Source: Botrytis cinerea B05.10 (lineage: Eukaryota; Ascomycota; Leotiomycetes; Helotiales; Sclerotiniaceae). Taken from it: a stretch of DNA of 64,000 nt. Each line of letters opens with the position of its first letter. Position 1 is the first letter of the stretch. A program made the translations under genes and the position numbers. Positions 33,753 through 44,954 of this stretch are shown here, piece after piece. The stretch covers positions 1,488,001 to 1,552,000 of the forward strand of contig NC_037318.1 in NCBI RefSeq assembly GCF_000143535.2. The letters run 5' to 3'. Below the pieces are notes generated by a model, which saw only the letters and a program-made list of their open reading frames with translations, was not told where the DNA came from and did not search any database.

Positions 33753-35258
33753 TTAAATCTCGACCTTGTCCTCTATAACATTCTCCATCATCATACTCAA
33801 TGGCCCTTTTTTAACCATCAAACTAAGAACTTCATAGAGCGCATCTGCTGCTGCCATAGTAGTATGTTCCGCATTCGTATCGTAAGCTGGGGCTACTTCG
33901 ACAATATCCGCTGCTATTAAATTGATACCCTCTAGTCCTCTTAAAATGGTTCTAAGTTCTCTAGTAGACCATCCTCCAGTTTCTGGAGTTCCTGTTGCGG
34001 GTGCAACTTTGGGGAGGTTAGCATTTTGTTTTGTGGGACGAGAGAGATTTGAATGATAGACAGACTTACAAGCAGGATCGAGAGTATCGATGTCAATAGA
34101 TAGATAAACAGGATTCTCCAGTCCGACACGCTCACGGATTTTCTTGATGATACCATCCATGCCAATCGTGTCGATTTCTCTCGCTTCTACGATTTCAAAA
34201 CCGCAATACCCATCATTTTCATAGTCACTAGGGCCACTCAGAGTAGTTCTGATACCCGCATGGATGTTTGTATCATTTGCAAGCAACCCCTCTTGTGCAG
34301 CATGATAGAAGTAAGTACCATGATTAATAGAAGCAACTTTTGATGGACTTCCACCAAATACTTTAGGTTTCCAGGTGTCAAGGTGGGAGTCGAAATGAAT
34401 GACTGAAACGGGACCATAGGCACGGTTGATGGAGCGAAGAAGAGGAAGAGTAATTGTATGGTCTCCCCCTAAGGTGATTACCCTTGGAAGAGTTTTACCA
34501 TTTTTGGCTGGTCCAAGTTTCTTGGCATCGGTTGCGGGGGCACGCGAGAGAATGGAATTATGGCCTTCTTCGATTTGATGAAGGGCCCATGAATTATCGT
34601 AGCTAAGATGGAATCAATTTTAACACCATGATTATAGTAATCGGCGAACAGGCGGACATACGATGTGACGGGAATATCTCCACAGTCAATTACAGTTGCC
34701 CAACTGTCAAAAGGATTGGTGGCTAGAGGAACGTTGTATCCTCCACTGGTTAAAAATCGTGTAAGCCTACGGACATCTAGAGGTGTATACTAGAAACCAT
34801 TTCAAAGGTATACATACTAAAGATTCAAACGTCTTGAGCCTTGCCTAATTCCCGATGGGCCGAATCGAGCTCCCGGTCGGTACGAAGTTCCGGTGTCAAA
34901 CGGAGCTCCTGCAAACAAATCAATATGCGTACGATTTCTCTAGACAATAGAACGTTGGAAGGAATCAAAACATACCAATAAAGGCAATGTCATACTTCAC
35001 ATCATCTGTTGCTAGGCATGGAGAGTATGGCAATCTGCCAAACGTTGAGATGCCCGAGAACACCGAGTCGGCCTAGTTTCTATCAGCTAGCTCTCAGAGA
35101 TTGCCTCCTGTTGAACGTACTTGAGTTCCTCCATCTCCCGGTAAAGTGTTATACCAAAGTGATTTGTGTGGTCCAGCAATTGGAACTTGATGTTCATGCT
35201 CGGCATGCGCGAGTGCACTTGCACATAATGCTGCAACGGTGAGGATGCTGGTCAACAT
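33753..35258 (-). CDS. Agmatinase/arginase-family ureohydrolase with signal peptide
   Basis: Six exons (35121-35258, 34976-35072, 34818-34908, 34662-34745, 34070-34602, 33753-34006) give 398 residues; all phases agree. The first 18 residues (MLTSILTVAALCASALAH) form a typical secretion signal, then AEHEHQVPIAGPH. The catalytic domain has GAPFDTGTSYRPGARFGPSG, LGGDHTITLPLLRSI (metal ligand His about 185), HFDSHLDTW (Asp 208, His 210, Asp 212) and LSIDIDTLDP (Asp 307, Asp 309), so the full binuclear manganese site is present. APATGTPETGGW and DIVEVAPAYD complete the family pattern. The reaction is likely hydrolysis of agmatine or another guanidino compound to urea plus amine. Introns are 48-72 nt. 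The signal peptide implies work outside the cell or in the secretory path, unlike yeast cytosolic relatives. Confidence 0.9.
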
Positions 35259-38200
35259 TGTGAAGAATGAAATTGCACAATTGATAGAAATGAGATGAGA
35301 ATGGGAGACGCAGAGGTTCTCGTGAGCTTTTATAGACGTTCTGCGCTGGCAAGACCCCAATGCCTCGTAGATCAAAATGTCAATTATCTTATAACAATTG
35401 GCTTGATTCCTACGTATGCCCTTATCCCGTCAAGGGTCGATAGACCAATGCTGATAAATTGCATAATGGTTATCTGGCCGGCAACATACATGATAGCAAT
35501 CGTGAATAATGAAATCAGTGCTGATGGATAATGCTTTTATATTCTCGTTATGTAAACCGGCCCCAGCGGCCAGCCAGAGCAAATGATGGTTGGGTGAAGA
35601 GTATGCAGAATCTAGAAGATATTTCCCATGGAAATCTGCATGATGCAGAGATAAACGGTTTTTGGTGTAACTATGATAGGAAGTCCATCACATCATAGAT
35701 TATGGTGCGGTGTATAACAGAAAGAAGCCCTGTTTTATTGGATAAAGCTGCTGCGATGTGGAAAGAATGTATATAGATCATGAAGATCACAACGTTCTGT
35801 TTCAAAGTACCTAGGCAAATAGATGCGTGTTATCGGATTATTGTAGTGAGGTAATAGATAGAGATGATAAGAAATTCGGAGCTTTATCACAAGGAGGGGT
35901 AAGAGATCCCCAGACAGCGGCATTCGGATTGGGGTAAAGTGCCTGAGGCACCCAGGTGAAAACATCCCGAGAGGTCGAGGCATCGTGCGTATATATGCAT
36001 CTGCATTTCCTTGAAATATCGACAGTATTTGCACATATACGCTCGGTGATGTATCGTTACGTTTTGTTGAGGAAACAAATCGATGAGCACATTACCTCAT
36101 CAATCATATAAACAATTGACAGGATGATTTGGCATGAGATTCTGAAAGGAGTGGCGGAGTGCAAAACAAGACGAGCAGTGGTCAACCACTCGGTAGACGA
36201 TTAATAATAATAAAAGTAGCAGCGTTCATATCATGACAACTTATCGGACTGGCAAATGGTACAGTGCAAAATGCAAGATCATAATTAATAAAAGCGGCAT
36301 CAAGTATCCCAAGTGACGTACGGTGTACTCCTTCGTAGATGTAGACTCCTAGGCTAATAATAATACACGTGGTGCACTCGGTACGCGAGTTTCTGCGGCT
36401 GACTCCGTTTCTGGGCCGGTCCTTTTGGCCCAAGTCCAAGGGAACCATGTTTGGACTTTTGCTGCACTTCAACGGCGCTGTCTGTCTGTCTGATTGATTG
36501 ATTGATTGATTGATTTTCTGTCTGTCTGTCTGTCTGTCCAGCTGGACAATGGAACCCTTTGACCCCAATAGATACGGAGGCAACCATTCCTTTTTTGGGT
36601 CTTCTCTTCTTCAGAGGGCCTGGAGTCGTGTAGAGCAATTTAATGAAATACTTTTGGAAATGGACTTGAAGGTAGAGTCGACGGTTCTGGCTAAAATCTG
36701 GGTGCGCTTATCTACACCGGTTGTAAGTAGATCGAATTATAGTTCATCTGAAGGGGGAAAAATTCATACTTCCTTGGAAGCAGGCTAGAAGGCCAACGAA
36801 TCAATTACAAGCGAGGGGTAAAGGCATGTTGTTTCTACGCTGTGTGTGCTCCCAAGTATATATAGCCCACGCAAAAAGGTTCAGCATTAATGAAGCGGAA
36901 AACTTTGATACCAGCCATCTCAATTTCCCTTTCCCTTTCTCCTCCTTCTCATTCTCCCGAATAGGCTTGAGCGTGACGCTTCCGTAGGGAGACATGATGC
37001 AATGCGTAGGGAAGTCAGAAAAGAGCTTCGTAAAAAGTCTTGTTCCGCCATCAGATTCCTTCCTATCACATAAACTGAATCCTTTGCATCAACATGCATG
37101 ATGGGCCTTTGAAGATCCTATTCGTCAATCTAGAATTGGTGGTCGGTTGCAGACGAATGCCCGAGGGTATATGGTCCTTCTTATTCCTGTGGAAGAACAA
37201 ATAATGATTGTGTTCGCATGGCGTCTGGACAATTTGATTCGCCGATGGAAACGAATGACAGCGTGCAATGATTAAAAAAGGAAGCGTCCCCATATCATAC
37301 TGTATTGCACGACCCTGGAAGAGAAGGGAGGAAAAGAAAAGAAAAGGCCGAGCTGTCGTACAGACCTGCTTTATACCCAACGCTTGGTGTGCTAGCTGGA
37401 GCCTGTATGTAGTGAAGGGAGCCACTTCTGCCGTTCGCTTTGACACTTGGGTACACAGCGACAGAATTCAGACTTCACTCTCACACACCGGAATCCCCCA
37501 CCCTTCCAACCAATTAACGCGCCGAAGGACCTCAGCGCCGCCCCAACTTTATCATGATTCAGTAATTCACGCGGATTCGCGACATCCTGGCCATCTTACA
37601 TGCCGGGTACTCATACATGCCAGACACTCACTCACATCCTCCGAATAAAAACACTGCGACATGCGAAAACCCAAGAGCGTGAGAAAGTCGACGAATGATA
37701 TCTCGCAGCTTCACTTCTCCACTTCTCCATCCATCCATCTAGAACTGGACAACGTTGACTGTTTCGATTTCTTCTTCTTTTCCTCTTCTTGCTGGGCACC
37801 TCGCATTGCCATCTGTCATTGATTCAATTCGAACGTTGACTGTTCTGCACCTAAAACATACACGCAGCCATCCACTCCGCTCCACTCCATTTGTTTTCTT
37901 ATTTTCGATATTCTACCGTTGCCGTCGAATCCATAATTCACGTCCATCGGCCCCAAATGCACCCAGCATCTCAGAGTGTATGGATATTTTGATTGGATTC
38001 GAGAATTGAGAGCGTGTTGTCCCATCAAAGAGGGCTTCGTGGAGCACAATCTGCAACCTGCAATCTACACTGATTCGAAACTTTGTCAAAAGCCCATCAC
38101 CAATATCCAATAAAAATCTACACATCTTTCGATCCTCTTCAGTCGAGACTGGATCGACACGATTTTACGAATTTCCTTTTTCTCTCTGTTCAATCATCAA

Positions 38201-38484
38201 TTTTCCGCGTTGTTAACCAAGTGTACCACAATAATTCACCACCACCACCCACCACTACAACCACTACCACCATTCACAACCCTCTCCATCCAGCCTAATT
38301 TATGCCTTCTGCCAACTTGCGATACTGCACGAAGCCGATACCACGAGGACTACCTACATGCAACTTACCGAATCTTCTTGCTATGAGAACAGTAATCTGC
38401 TGAAATAAGAACAAACTCGAAAACTAACACAGGGTTTTCCCGGAATTATTTTCTTTTTAAAAAGCCCCATTTTTATTCAACTTT
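35259..38484. other. Long (3.2 kb) spacer, probable extended promoter of the 1022-residue protein gene
   Basis: It lies between the divergent starts of the ureohydrolase and the large disordered protein. It contains a compound tetranucleotide microsatellite (36478-36537), a pyrimidine-rich block at about 37690-37800 with TCCATCCATCCATC, and a CCA-rich stretch at about 38237-38290 close to the start codon, as seen in the long 5' leaders of fungal regulatory genes. No exon could be supported. Confidence 0.5.
36478..36537 (+). repeat. Compound microsatellite (CTGT)n-(GATT)n-(CTGT)n
   Basis: About 2.5 units of CTGT, then six GATT units, then five TCTG units, flanked by unique sequence. It lies in non-coding DNA and should vary in length between isolates. 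Confidence 0.95.
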
Positions 38485-41400
38485 ATGCTCATCACTCAGA
38501 CGACGAACTGGCTCAGGATGCCGTCCCGTGAGCTGGGAAGCTCTTCTGAAGCTCCAAATAGCGCTCAGAGTGTTGGAACAACTTTATTGAAAAGGCATAA
38601 GATCCTACCTCATCCAAAAGAAGTCCGCCCTTCCGACACATCGTCCCAATCACAGACATTTAAATCTCGTGATAGAAGTGCAGAAGCAGAATCAACGCCA
38701 GCACAAAATTCCGAAAACCCAAATCCGCGTATGTTGAAGCATACTTCGAAAAGGATTGGCGTTCCCCTACTTCCGCCAACTCCACCAGCGCATTCGCGAC
38801 AATCATCTAGCACCAGCAGTATTCTTGTGGTACCCGCGCCAAATTCTGAGGTCCCGCCTGTGAAAGATTCCAGAGTAGAATCAAAACCGACCACGCCAAC
38901 AATTCAAAAAAGTCCACCCACTCCCGATGTCACACCTCCACGCGCAATGCCACCATTGGCATTCCGTCCAGCATTAGCAAGCTCGCGGTACCCCTCTTCG
39001 CGAACTGATTCCTTCCGAACAGCGGTGGAAAACTTATATTCGTCAGATGAGGATGAATCATCCACCGTCCGACCACGAATTCCCTCTGCAAAACCGTCCG
39101 AGGCAGAAGTATTACAAATTCCGCGTAAAGAAATCGGGCTGGGCTTGGGTCTAGAATCCGATAACGAGGGTTCTACAACACCAAAGGCAAAGGAAACATC
39201 GTCATCACAGCATGAATTTGGCGCTTTTGATGGAGAATGGGGTACCTCTCAAGGAGAAATAAGCGAAGTAGAACGGGAATGGGATGATAATCTCATGAGG
39301 AATGTAGTAGTTAGGAAGCGCAAGGATAGGAATATCAACTTTGACGAGGGAGGTGCAAACGTCGAAGTAGGGGAAGATTATCTGATTTCATCAACAGAAG
39401 CCACGAAAATTGTTCGAGAATTGTCTGTACAAGAGGACCTCGAAAGTCACTGGCTGGAGAAAGATAGGGTGGAACCTATGTCGAAAAGTGGCACATGGCC
39501 TAGAGTACGGAAAGGCAGCGCAGAATCTCCAGCATTGTCAGATACAAGAAGGTTTTCTACTATGTCTGGTCGCTCAACCACATCCACAGTCGTTGAAGCT
39601 TTTGTCGTTGATGCACCGCCCTCGCGAATGAGAACCCTCCGCCATACCAAAAAGCAGATTGGATTGAGGGATTTTAATTCAAATGAATCAACCATAAGCT
39701 CCGCACCACCATCTGAGAAATCGAGCGAGCAACACCATCGTTTATTACACAAAGCTGAACGAATACCTGAAAGACACAATGGAAGTTTGACATCGATCAC
39801 TACCCCAAGCATCACTTCGAGTCATAAATCGCGCCGGAAGATCATACGCGAGGGCGGAGTACCTGTCGTGGTAATTCCAGATCGCATGTCTTCGGCAAAG
39901 TCTTCTAAACCTCCATCTCTACGTTCAACCAGCAGTCGACAAACCAAAAGAAGTAATTCTCTACGGTCGGCTCCCTTGTCACAATCTTCGAGAACAAATG
40001 AGCCTGGGTACTTTGATATCGTGCGACCTACCAATAAACGTACAATGTCAGAATCTGCCGGATCGAGCAATTCTGTACATACTATCGATTACCCTCCAAG
40101 TATTCCAACTCGAAGATCTTCACTTTCCGCTCCAACAAGCCGAAACACGTCGAGAGCTGGCTCATTGACTGCGGAAAGTCTCAAAGCTCACAATATGCTT
40201 CAGGAAAAGCAGTCCCTAAAAACAGAGCCAGTGGAGGCATCAAAGCCTGTTGTCTCTGAGAAAGAGATTGAGCCACAACATGCTCGTTCAAGCATAGATA
40301 ATAATCGATTAAGTATTGATCATCCTGACGAACGACAATTCCATGCACGGCGATCTACACAGGCTACACCATTTTCGCAAGCATCATACGAGACAGCAGG
40401 CACTGCAGCAACGACCGCTGAAATCTCGCAGGCTATGGCAGTGTCGATGGTTCCACATCAAAATAAGTCATGGACAATGATACACAGAGAATCCGAGCCA
40501 TCGCCTCCTACTTTGAGACGATTGATCACACAACCAACTGTTGAGGTGAATGGTGAAACTACTAATGGTCCTACAACTCCCCCACAAAATCTACATACAA
40601 TGGATGGAGTTATCTCACCATTGCGAAATCCTCGTGCCCCGCCTGAACCACCGGCGATCAAATTCATTCCTCCAACTCCATCTGATATGTCGCCTGGAGC
40701 AGCGGAAGAGCGCCGATTAGGGTTTGACTTCGATACTCGAATGGATGATGATGATGATGATGATGACCGACCATCATCGTCAGACAAACTCAAACGTAAC
40801 TTCTCCCTTCGTCGTGCTTTTACCAACCGACGTCATTCAGATGTTATAATACCAGAAACTGGTTTGTTAAAACGTAACTTCTCACTGAGTGGTCGCCGCA
40901 AGGATACTCCAACTCAAACCCCGAAACCAGAGGCAAATCCTTCTACACACTATCCATCAGTTCTCGATCAGCCTGCTGATGATAGCAAGCTACACCCATT
41001 TTGGAGACCAGCGAATTTCTGGGACGATCTAGAAGAAAATGACAACGATTCAGATGACGAAGAGGATTACTTCCCTGAGTATCACAGTCCAGGAAATAGA
41101 CGTGTGATCCCAAAACGTGGCCTTAGTGGGAAGTTAAAACGTACATTTGCGATTCTTCCATTGTCTTATGGCAATGATGATTATAATCAAGCCCCGTTGG
41201 ATCGGAAGACAATGCGAAGGTCTCCCAGTGGCAATGCTTTAAGGGTTGTAAAGCAAAGAAGCAATAATACATTAAGACGAGAGGCAGACCAGAGAATTAT
41301 TCGTGAAGCAAAGCCTGGAGAGTTTGGTCATGGCTTCAAAGAGGGGAATGGAGGTCGCATTCACACAATTCCTGGCTTAGGTTTAAGGATTGAATATGTG

Positions 41401-41553
41401 GGTTTAAAAGGACTAGGGAAAAAACTCAGTGAAAGAAGAAGAGAACAGAGAAATGCAAAGTTGCGAGCTACTATCAGTGGACCCCGTGGATTGAGAAACG
41501 GAATTGATGAGGTCTTGGAATCAAGGAGCGCAGAATCGCGAAACGTGATTTGA
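38485..41553 (+). CDS. Large Ser/Pro-rich disordered protein of unknown function
   Basis: A single uninterrupted frame of 1022 residues; the second Met at 38518 (MPSRELGSSSE) has the better start context and may be the true start. Composition is dominated by Ser, Pro, Thr, Arg and Glu with no obvious fold. A short motif recurs: MLKHTSKRIG (about residue 83), IPRKEIGLGL (about 212) and TLRHTKKQIGL (about 384). A second motif, LKR-N/T-F, occurs three times near the C-terminus (about 769, 794 and 882: KLKRNFSLRR, LLKRNFSLSG, KLKRTFAILP). A run of seven Asp lies near 753, and a conserved-looking stretch FWRPANFWDDLEENDN near 848 is followed by an acidic patch. The pattern suits a phosphoregulated scaffold or cell-cortex protein; no domain is recognised, so this is inference. 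Confidence 0.85.
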   Translation: MLITQTTNWLRMPSRELGSSSEAPNSAQSVGTTLLKRHKILPHPKEVRPSDTSSQSQTFKSRDRSAEAESTPAQNSENPNPRMLKHTSKRIGVPLLPPTPPAHSRQSSSTSSILVVPAPNSEVPPVKDSRVESKPTTPTIQKSPPTPDVTPPRAMPPLAFRPALASSRYPSSRTDSFRTAVENLYSSDEDESSTVRPRIPSAKPSEAEVLQIPRKEIGLGLGLESDNEGSTTPKAKETSSSQHEFGAFDGEWGTSQGEISEVEREWDDNLMRNVVVRKRKDRNINFDEGGANVEVGEDYLISSTEATKIVRELSVQEDLESHWLEKDRVEPMSKSGTWPRVRKGSAESPALSDTRRFSTMSGRSTTSTVVEAFVVDAPPSRMRTLRHTKKQIGLRDFNSNESTISSAPPSEKSSEQHHRLLHKAERIPERHNGSLTSITTPSITSSHKSRRKIIREGGVPVVVIPDRMSSAKSSKPPSLRSTSSRQTKRSNSLRSAPLSQSSRTNEPGYFDIVRPTNKRTMSESAGSSNSVHTIDYPPSIPTRRSSLSAPTSRNTSRAGSLTAESLKAHNMLQEKQSLKTEPVEASKPVVSEKEIEPQHARSSIDNNRLSIDHPDERQFHARRSTQATPFSQASYETAGTAATTAEISQAMAVSMVPHQNKSWTMIHRESEPSPPTLRRLITQPTVEVNGETTNGPTTPPQNLHTMDGVISPLRNPRAPPEPPAIKFIPPTPSDMSPGAAEERRLGFDFDTRMDDDDDDDDRPSSSDKLKRNFSLRRAFTNRRHSDVIIPETGLLKRNFSLSGRRKDTPTQTPKPEANPSTHYPSVLDQPADDSKLHPFWRPANFWDDLEENDNDSDDEEDYFPEYHSPGNRRVIPKRGLSGKLKRTFAILPLSYGNDDYNQAPLDRKTMRRSPSGNALRVVKQRSNNTLRREADQRIIREAKPGEFGHGFKEGNGGRIHTIPGLGLRIEYVGLKGLGKKLSERRREQRNAKLRATISGPRGLRNGIDEVLESRSAESRNVI

Positions 41554-42797
41554 AAAAGCAGAGAAGTGGATGTTACAAAATGAGGATGGATATACCCAGT
41601 GGGATTAACGAATGAATGACTTGATAGAATTGGGCGAACGAAAATACCGGCGCATCTGGACGATTTCTTGGACAATGTGGGATCACCGCCACACATGGAT
41701 GAAAACGACAAAGTTATGACCAACACATGTATTATGAAGGAAAGATTTGATGTTTTTTTACCAGCTTTTACTTTTGCTTTTCTATATGTATTACTCTGTA
41801 TCTGCTGCGTGTTAGTTTTTCTTTGCGATGTGTTTCCTTCCCATGTTCTTTTCAAAGATGACGCATCAAGCAGGCTTGGATGTTTCGTCTCTTATTCCTT
41901 TCTTATGAGTTGATTGGCAATTGAATGGATGAAATTGTGGATGATGGATATTCTAGGACGGTTTCATTAATTGGATGGCTGACGATGAAAGATTTACTAT
42001 ATTGTTTTTCAACTTGATACCTTCCAAGTCAAGTTCTTCTATTTATGCTCAAGCTCATAGTCTACTTTTGTTTTACTTCTATTTTAACGATGAAAGCATC
42101 TCCTGAATCTAGAAATCTGTTAGCTTATATGGTAGGTACAGCCAGCTAGCAGTAAAAAATGGAGGTGGTGTCTTTACACACGCTGGCTGGAGCCAGGAGA
42201 TATTGGTCGGGCGGTAAAGTGAATGAGTTGTGGTCGGAAGAGGTTTGAATGAGATGCGTGATGAGAGATGCATGTGCAAATGATATGATTCAAAATTAAA
42301 ATTCTTAGATTATGAACTGGAATGGATATAACTATATGATAAACAAAAGTTATTAATCAAATTGAGGCTTCAAATGTGCAAATCAAATCTAATAAGATGA
42401 GATAGAATCTGAAGCGAAAAATCAACGATGCTCATACTAACGTGTGCTAGCGGCCGCATTCCGCGAAATAGTTTCTCCACCTCTTTGAAAATTATTTTGG
42501 AAAAGCTCAGCTTGAGAAAACGAACAACACCAAACTTTAAACCACACATTCAAAGAAACTTCACTGCAGATACACAATACTATAAACTATTGTGCTCATC
42601 TCATTAGATGCAGCATTGATGGTCAATTAATCGCAAACTTATATCTTGAGACTTAAAAGAAGCTCTCGAGTCGGAATCGACGAATTCATCAAGGTATCGC
42701 ATCATCGATTCTACACCGAGGCGTACCTAGTCCATCGCACCGGTTGATCTTTTGAAGAGTTGAATATACGAGAGAGAAAGAGAGAAGCGTAGCGAAA
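41554..42797. other. Spacer between two plus-strand genes
   Basis: 3' flank of the large protein gene and promoter of the DUF2462 gene. An open frame at 41668-41913 reads through the probable 3' untranslated region and is not called. Confidence 0.45.
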
Positions 42798-43421
42798 ATG
42801 GTTCAAGGCGCACTTAAATCGACGAAGAGCGCATTGGCGGGCGGTAATCGAGCGAATGGGGCGGGGAAAAAGGCGGCGTTGGGACCGAAGAAGGGACAGA
42901 GAGTTATTAAGGCGAAGAAGGACGGGTTGAGGAGGAGTGAGGTTTTGAGAAAGGTTGGTTGTTTATTTTTATTTTTGTTGTTGTTCTTTGGTTGCATTGG
43001 GAGATACGGGAAGGGGGGACGGGGAGAAATATGATGACGCACTTACATATGCATGGCTTTCCTAGTGGTCTCCTCGAAAGAGTCGAGACTTCTTTGACGA
43101 GTTTAAGTACCTGTCTGATTTCTACACTAATGATCGTTGTTAAAGATGCGACGATTGGGGACAAGGGAGAAAAGAATATCTTAAAAGATACTGAAAAAGA
43201 ATCTCAGCTAATAGAACGTCCCTAAATAGAAACATTCAGCGGGTCTCACAGCCATGACGGAAAAAACGCTCGGTGCGAAAGCAGGTCATCTGGAGTTGTT
43301 GGGAGTCGGAAAGAAGGGGAAGGGGAAGGATGGGAAGAATGCTGGGGAGACCAAGGGGAAGGGAAATGCGGGGACGACGATTCATGGTGGAGAGAAGGGA
43401 GGAACGAGGAAATTCGGTTAG
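42798..43421 (+). CDS. UPF0390/DUF2462 small basic protein
   Basis: Exons 42798-42953 and 43230-43421 join in phase 0 across a 276-nt intron (GTTGGT donor, CAGCTAATAG branch region, AAATAG acceptor) to give 115 residues. The N-terminus MVQGALKSTKSALAGG and GPKKGQRVIKAKKDGLRRSE, then KHSAGLTAMTEKTLGAKAGH and LELLGVGKKGKGK, fit the family that includes human C19orf53. The protein is very rich in Lys and Gly and is likely nuclear or nucleolar; its biochemical role is not established. The intron is long relative to others in this window. The join was chosen because it alone gives the conserved KHSAGLTAMTEK segment. Confidence 0.75.
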
Positions 43422-44954
43422 AGGGTTGTGTTGCTATATCGAAGGAAGAACAGAGGATGATGGTGAACAGACAAGGAACTTATTTAATTGATATTGGTAT
43501 GGAGTTTGGTCGGCGCTTTTGGAGGGATTGGCGTATGAGGCGTAGGGGTGGGCTAGAGATATGAGAGGTAGGATTTAAGATGTACCAAAATCATGAAGAT
43601 TTATACATTCGTATGCACGGATTGAAAGCGAGGTCGGATTTATCTCATGAATACACATACTTATCATAATGAAAAGCAGTCTTGTCTACTTTCCCAGATA
43701 TATAGATAATTTACTACTCAGAGCTCTTGTTTCCTTTGAATGGATAGAATCGCTCTTCCGTACTGCATTATAGCAAAACAACATGATAGCGGGTGAACGA
43801 GATGATTTGGAGGGGCTAATAATCAAGCTAATCGCTATGAAATGAAGATGGATGGAGTGAGGATGAAATTGATATGTTGCGAATACTTAGTGTATGCATG
43901 TATGTACATTTGTGTATAAGCTGATAGTTATGATGACTAGGGATTTGATTTGCTGGGAGAAAAGGAACACTTATGTGGAATGAATGGGAAACCTGGGTGC
44001 TTGAATAGGGAAAGGATTATGACGGTTATGGTGATGGTGATGGTGATGATGATCCACCGGCAGAGAGGTGTTGTGATGTGATAGAATAGGATATGAGATG
44101 GGATTGGACGGTGGATGTCCATCCCATGAGTAGATCCGATTAAGGATTGAGGAGAGGGGTTTAGCTCAATGTTCTTTTTTTTTGTGATGGGAGGGGGAAA
44201 AGGGACAATGATTTCTCTGGGATTGGAACGCGGAGGGGGTGGGTGGGTCTCGTTTAATCAAGGGGTGGGGTGGTACATATGTATTAGCTTTTTTGTCTTT
44301 TTGTCGGTTATTGGGTTGGGGTGTCGTAACTTTTGGGGTTGTTGGTTGTGTTTTTGGGGGTTCTGGAATCTTTGATACGGGGGTAGGAGTGAGGTGAGTG
44401 TGGATTGGTGGTGAATAGACACTCACTTTGGGGGTGAATTGATAGGAAAGTACACTGGGACTTTACTCGGTCATTCTGTCGAAATCATGGTTTTGCTATT
44501 ACCGACCCCCAAGAAAAGGGAAGTCGTGCCATTAGCGAGCGTCTAGGCATGTGGAGCATATACGGCTGTGTTTCGATTCGCTGTGTCTTGGATATGAATA
44601 ATCATTGCTGTAGAAAGAATATGAATCAATGAATTCTAATAGGGTTGGTACTGTATCTACTGTATTGTGGTGATAGATGTGATTAGGAATCATGAATGTA
44701 CTGTGTGGCTAGAGGCTGGTACTGTATTGAGACTACTAAGAGGTGGTAGGTAAGGGTATAAAAGTCTTCTTAATTTCATGCTATTAATACTTTCAACTCT
44801 TGATACACCCAACTCTCAATATTTTCAAGTCTCTGTACTTTCCAATCTCAATACTTTCAAGTCTCCATACTCCCAACTCTCCATCAAAATACAAGAATTA
44901 GTTCAACAATTTCCGAAATCCTCAATCTTCAGAAAAACTTTCGAAGCATTAAAA
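43422..44954. other. Spacer with G-rich block upstream of the RGG protein gene
   Basis: The plus strand at about 44185-44430 is strikingly G/T-rich with many runs of three or more G. A (GGTGAT)n-like repeat lies near 44026-44052. A direct-repeat leader precedes the next gene. Frames on both strands across the G-rich part are composition artefacts. Confidence 0.5.
44787..44885 (+). repeat. Diverged direct repeats in the 5' leader of the RGG protein gene
   Basis: Units like ATACTTTCAAGTCTC and CCCAACTCTC alternate several times (for example at 44787 and 44851). The block is pyrimidine/A-rich, about 70-170 bp before the ATG at 44955, so it is probably transcribed leader or core promoter. Confidence 0.7.

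Noticed and set aside
36478..36537. CRISPR-like repeat array
   Set aside because: It is a simple tetranucleotide microsatellite without spacers, and the organism is a eukaryote.
44169..44426. Open frames on both strands across the G-rich block
   Set aside because: Proteins would be Gly/Trp/Phe-rich or Pro/Thr-rich only because of the strand skew; no real coding pattern.
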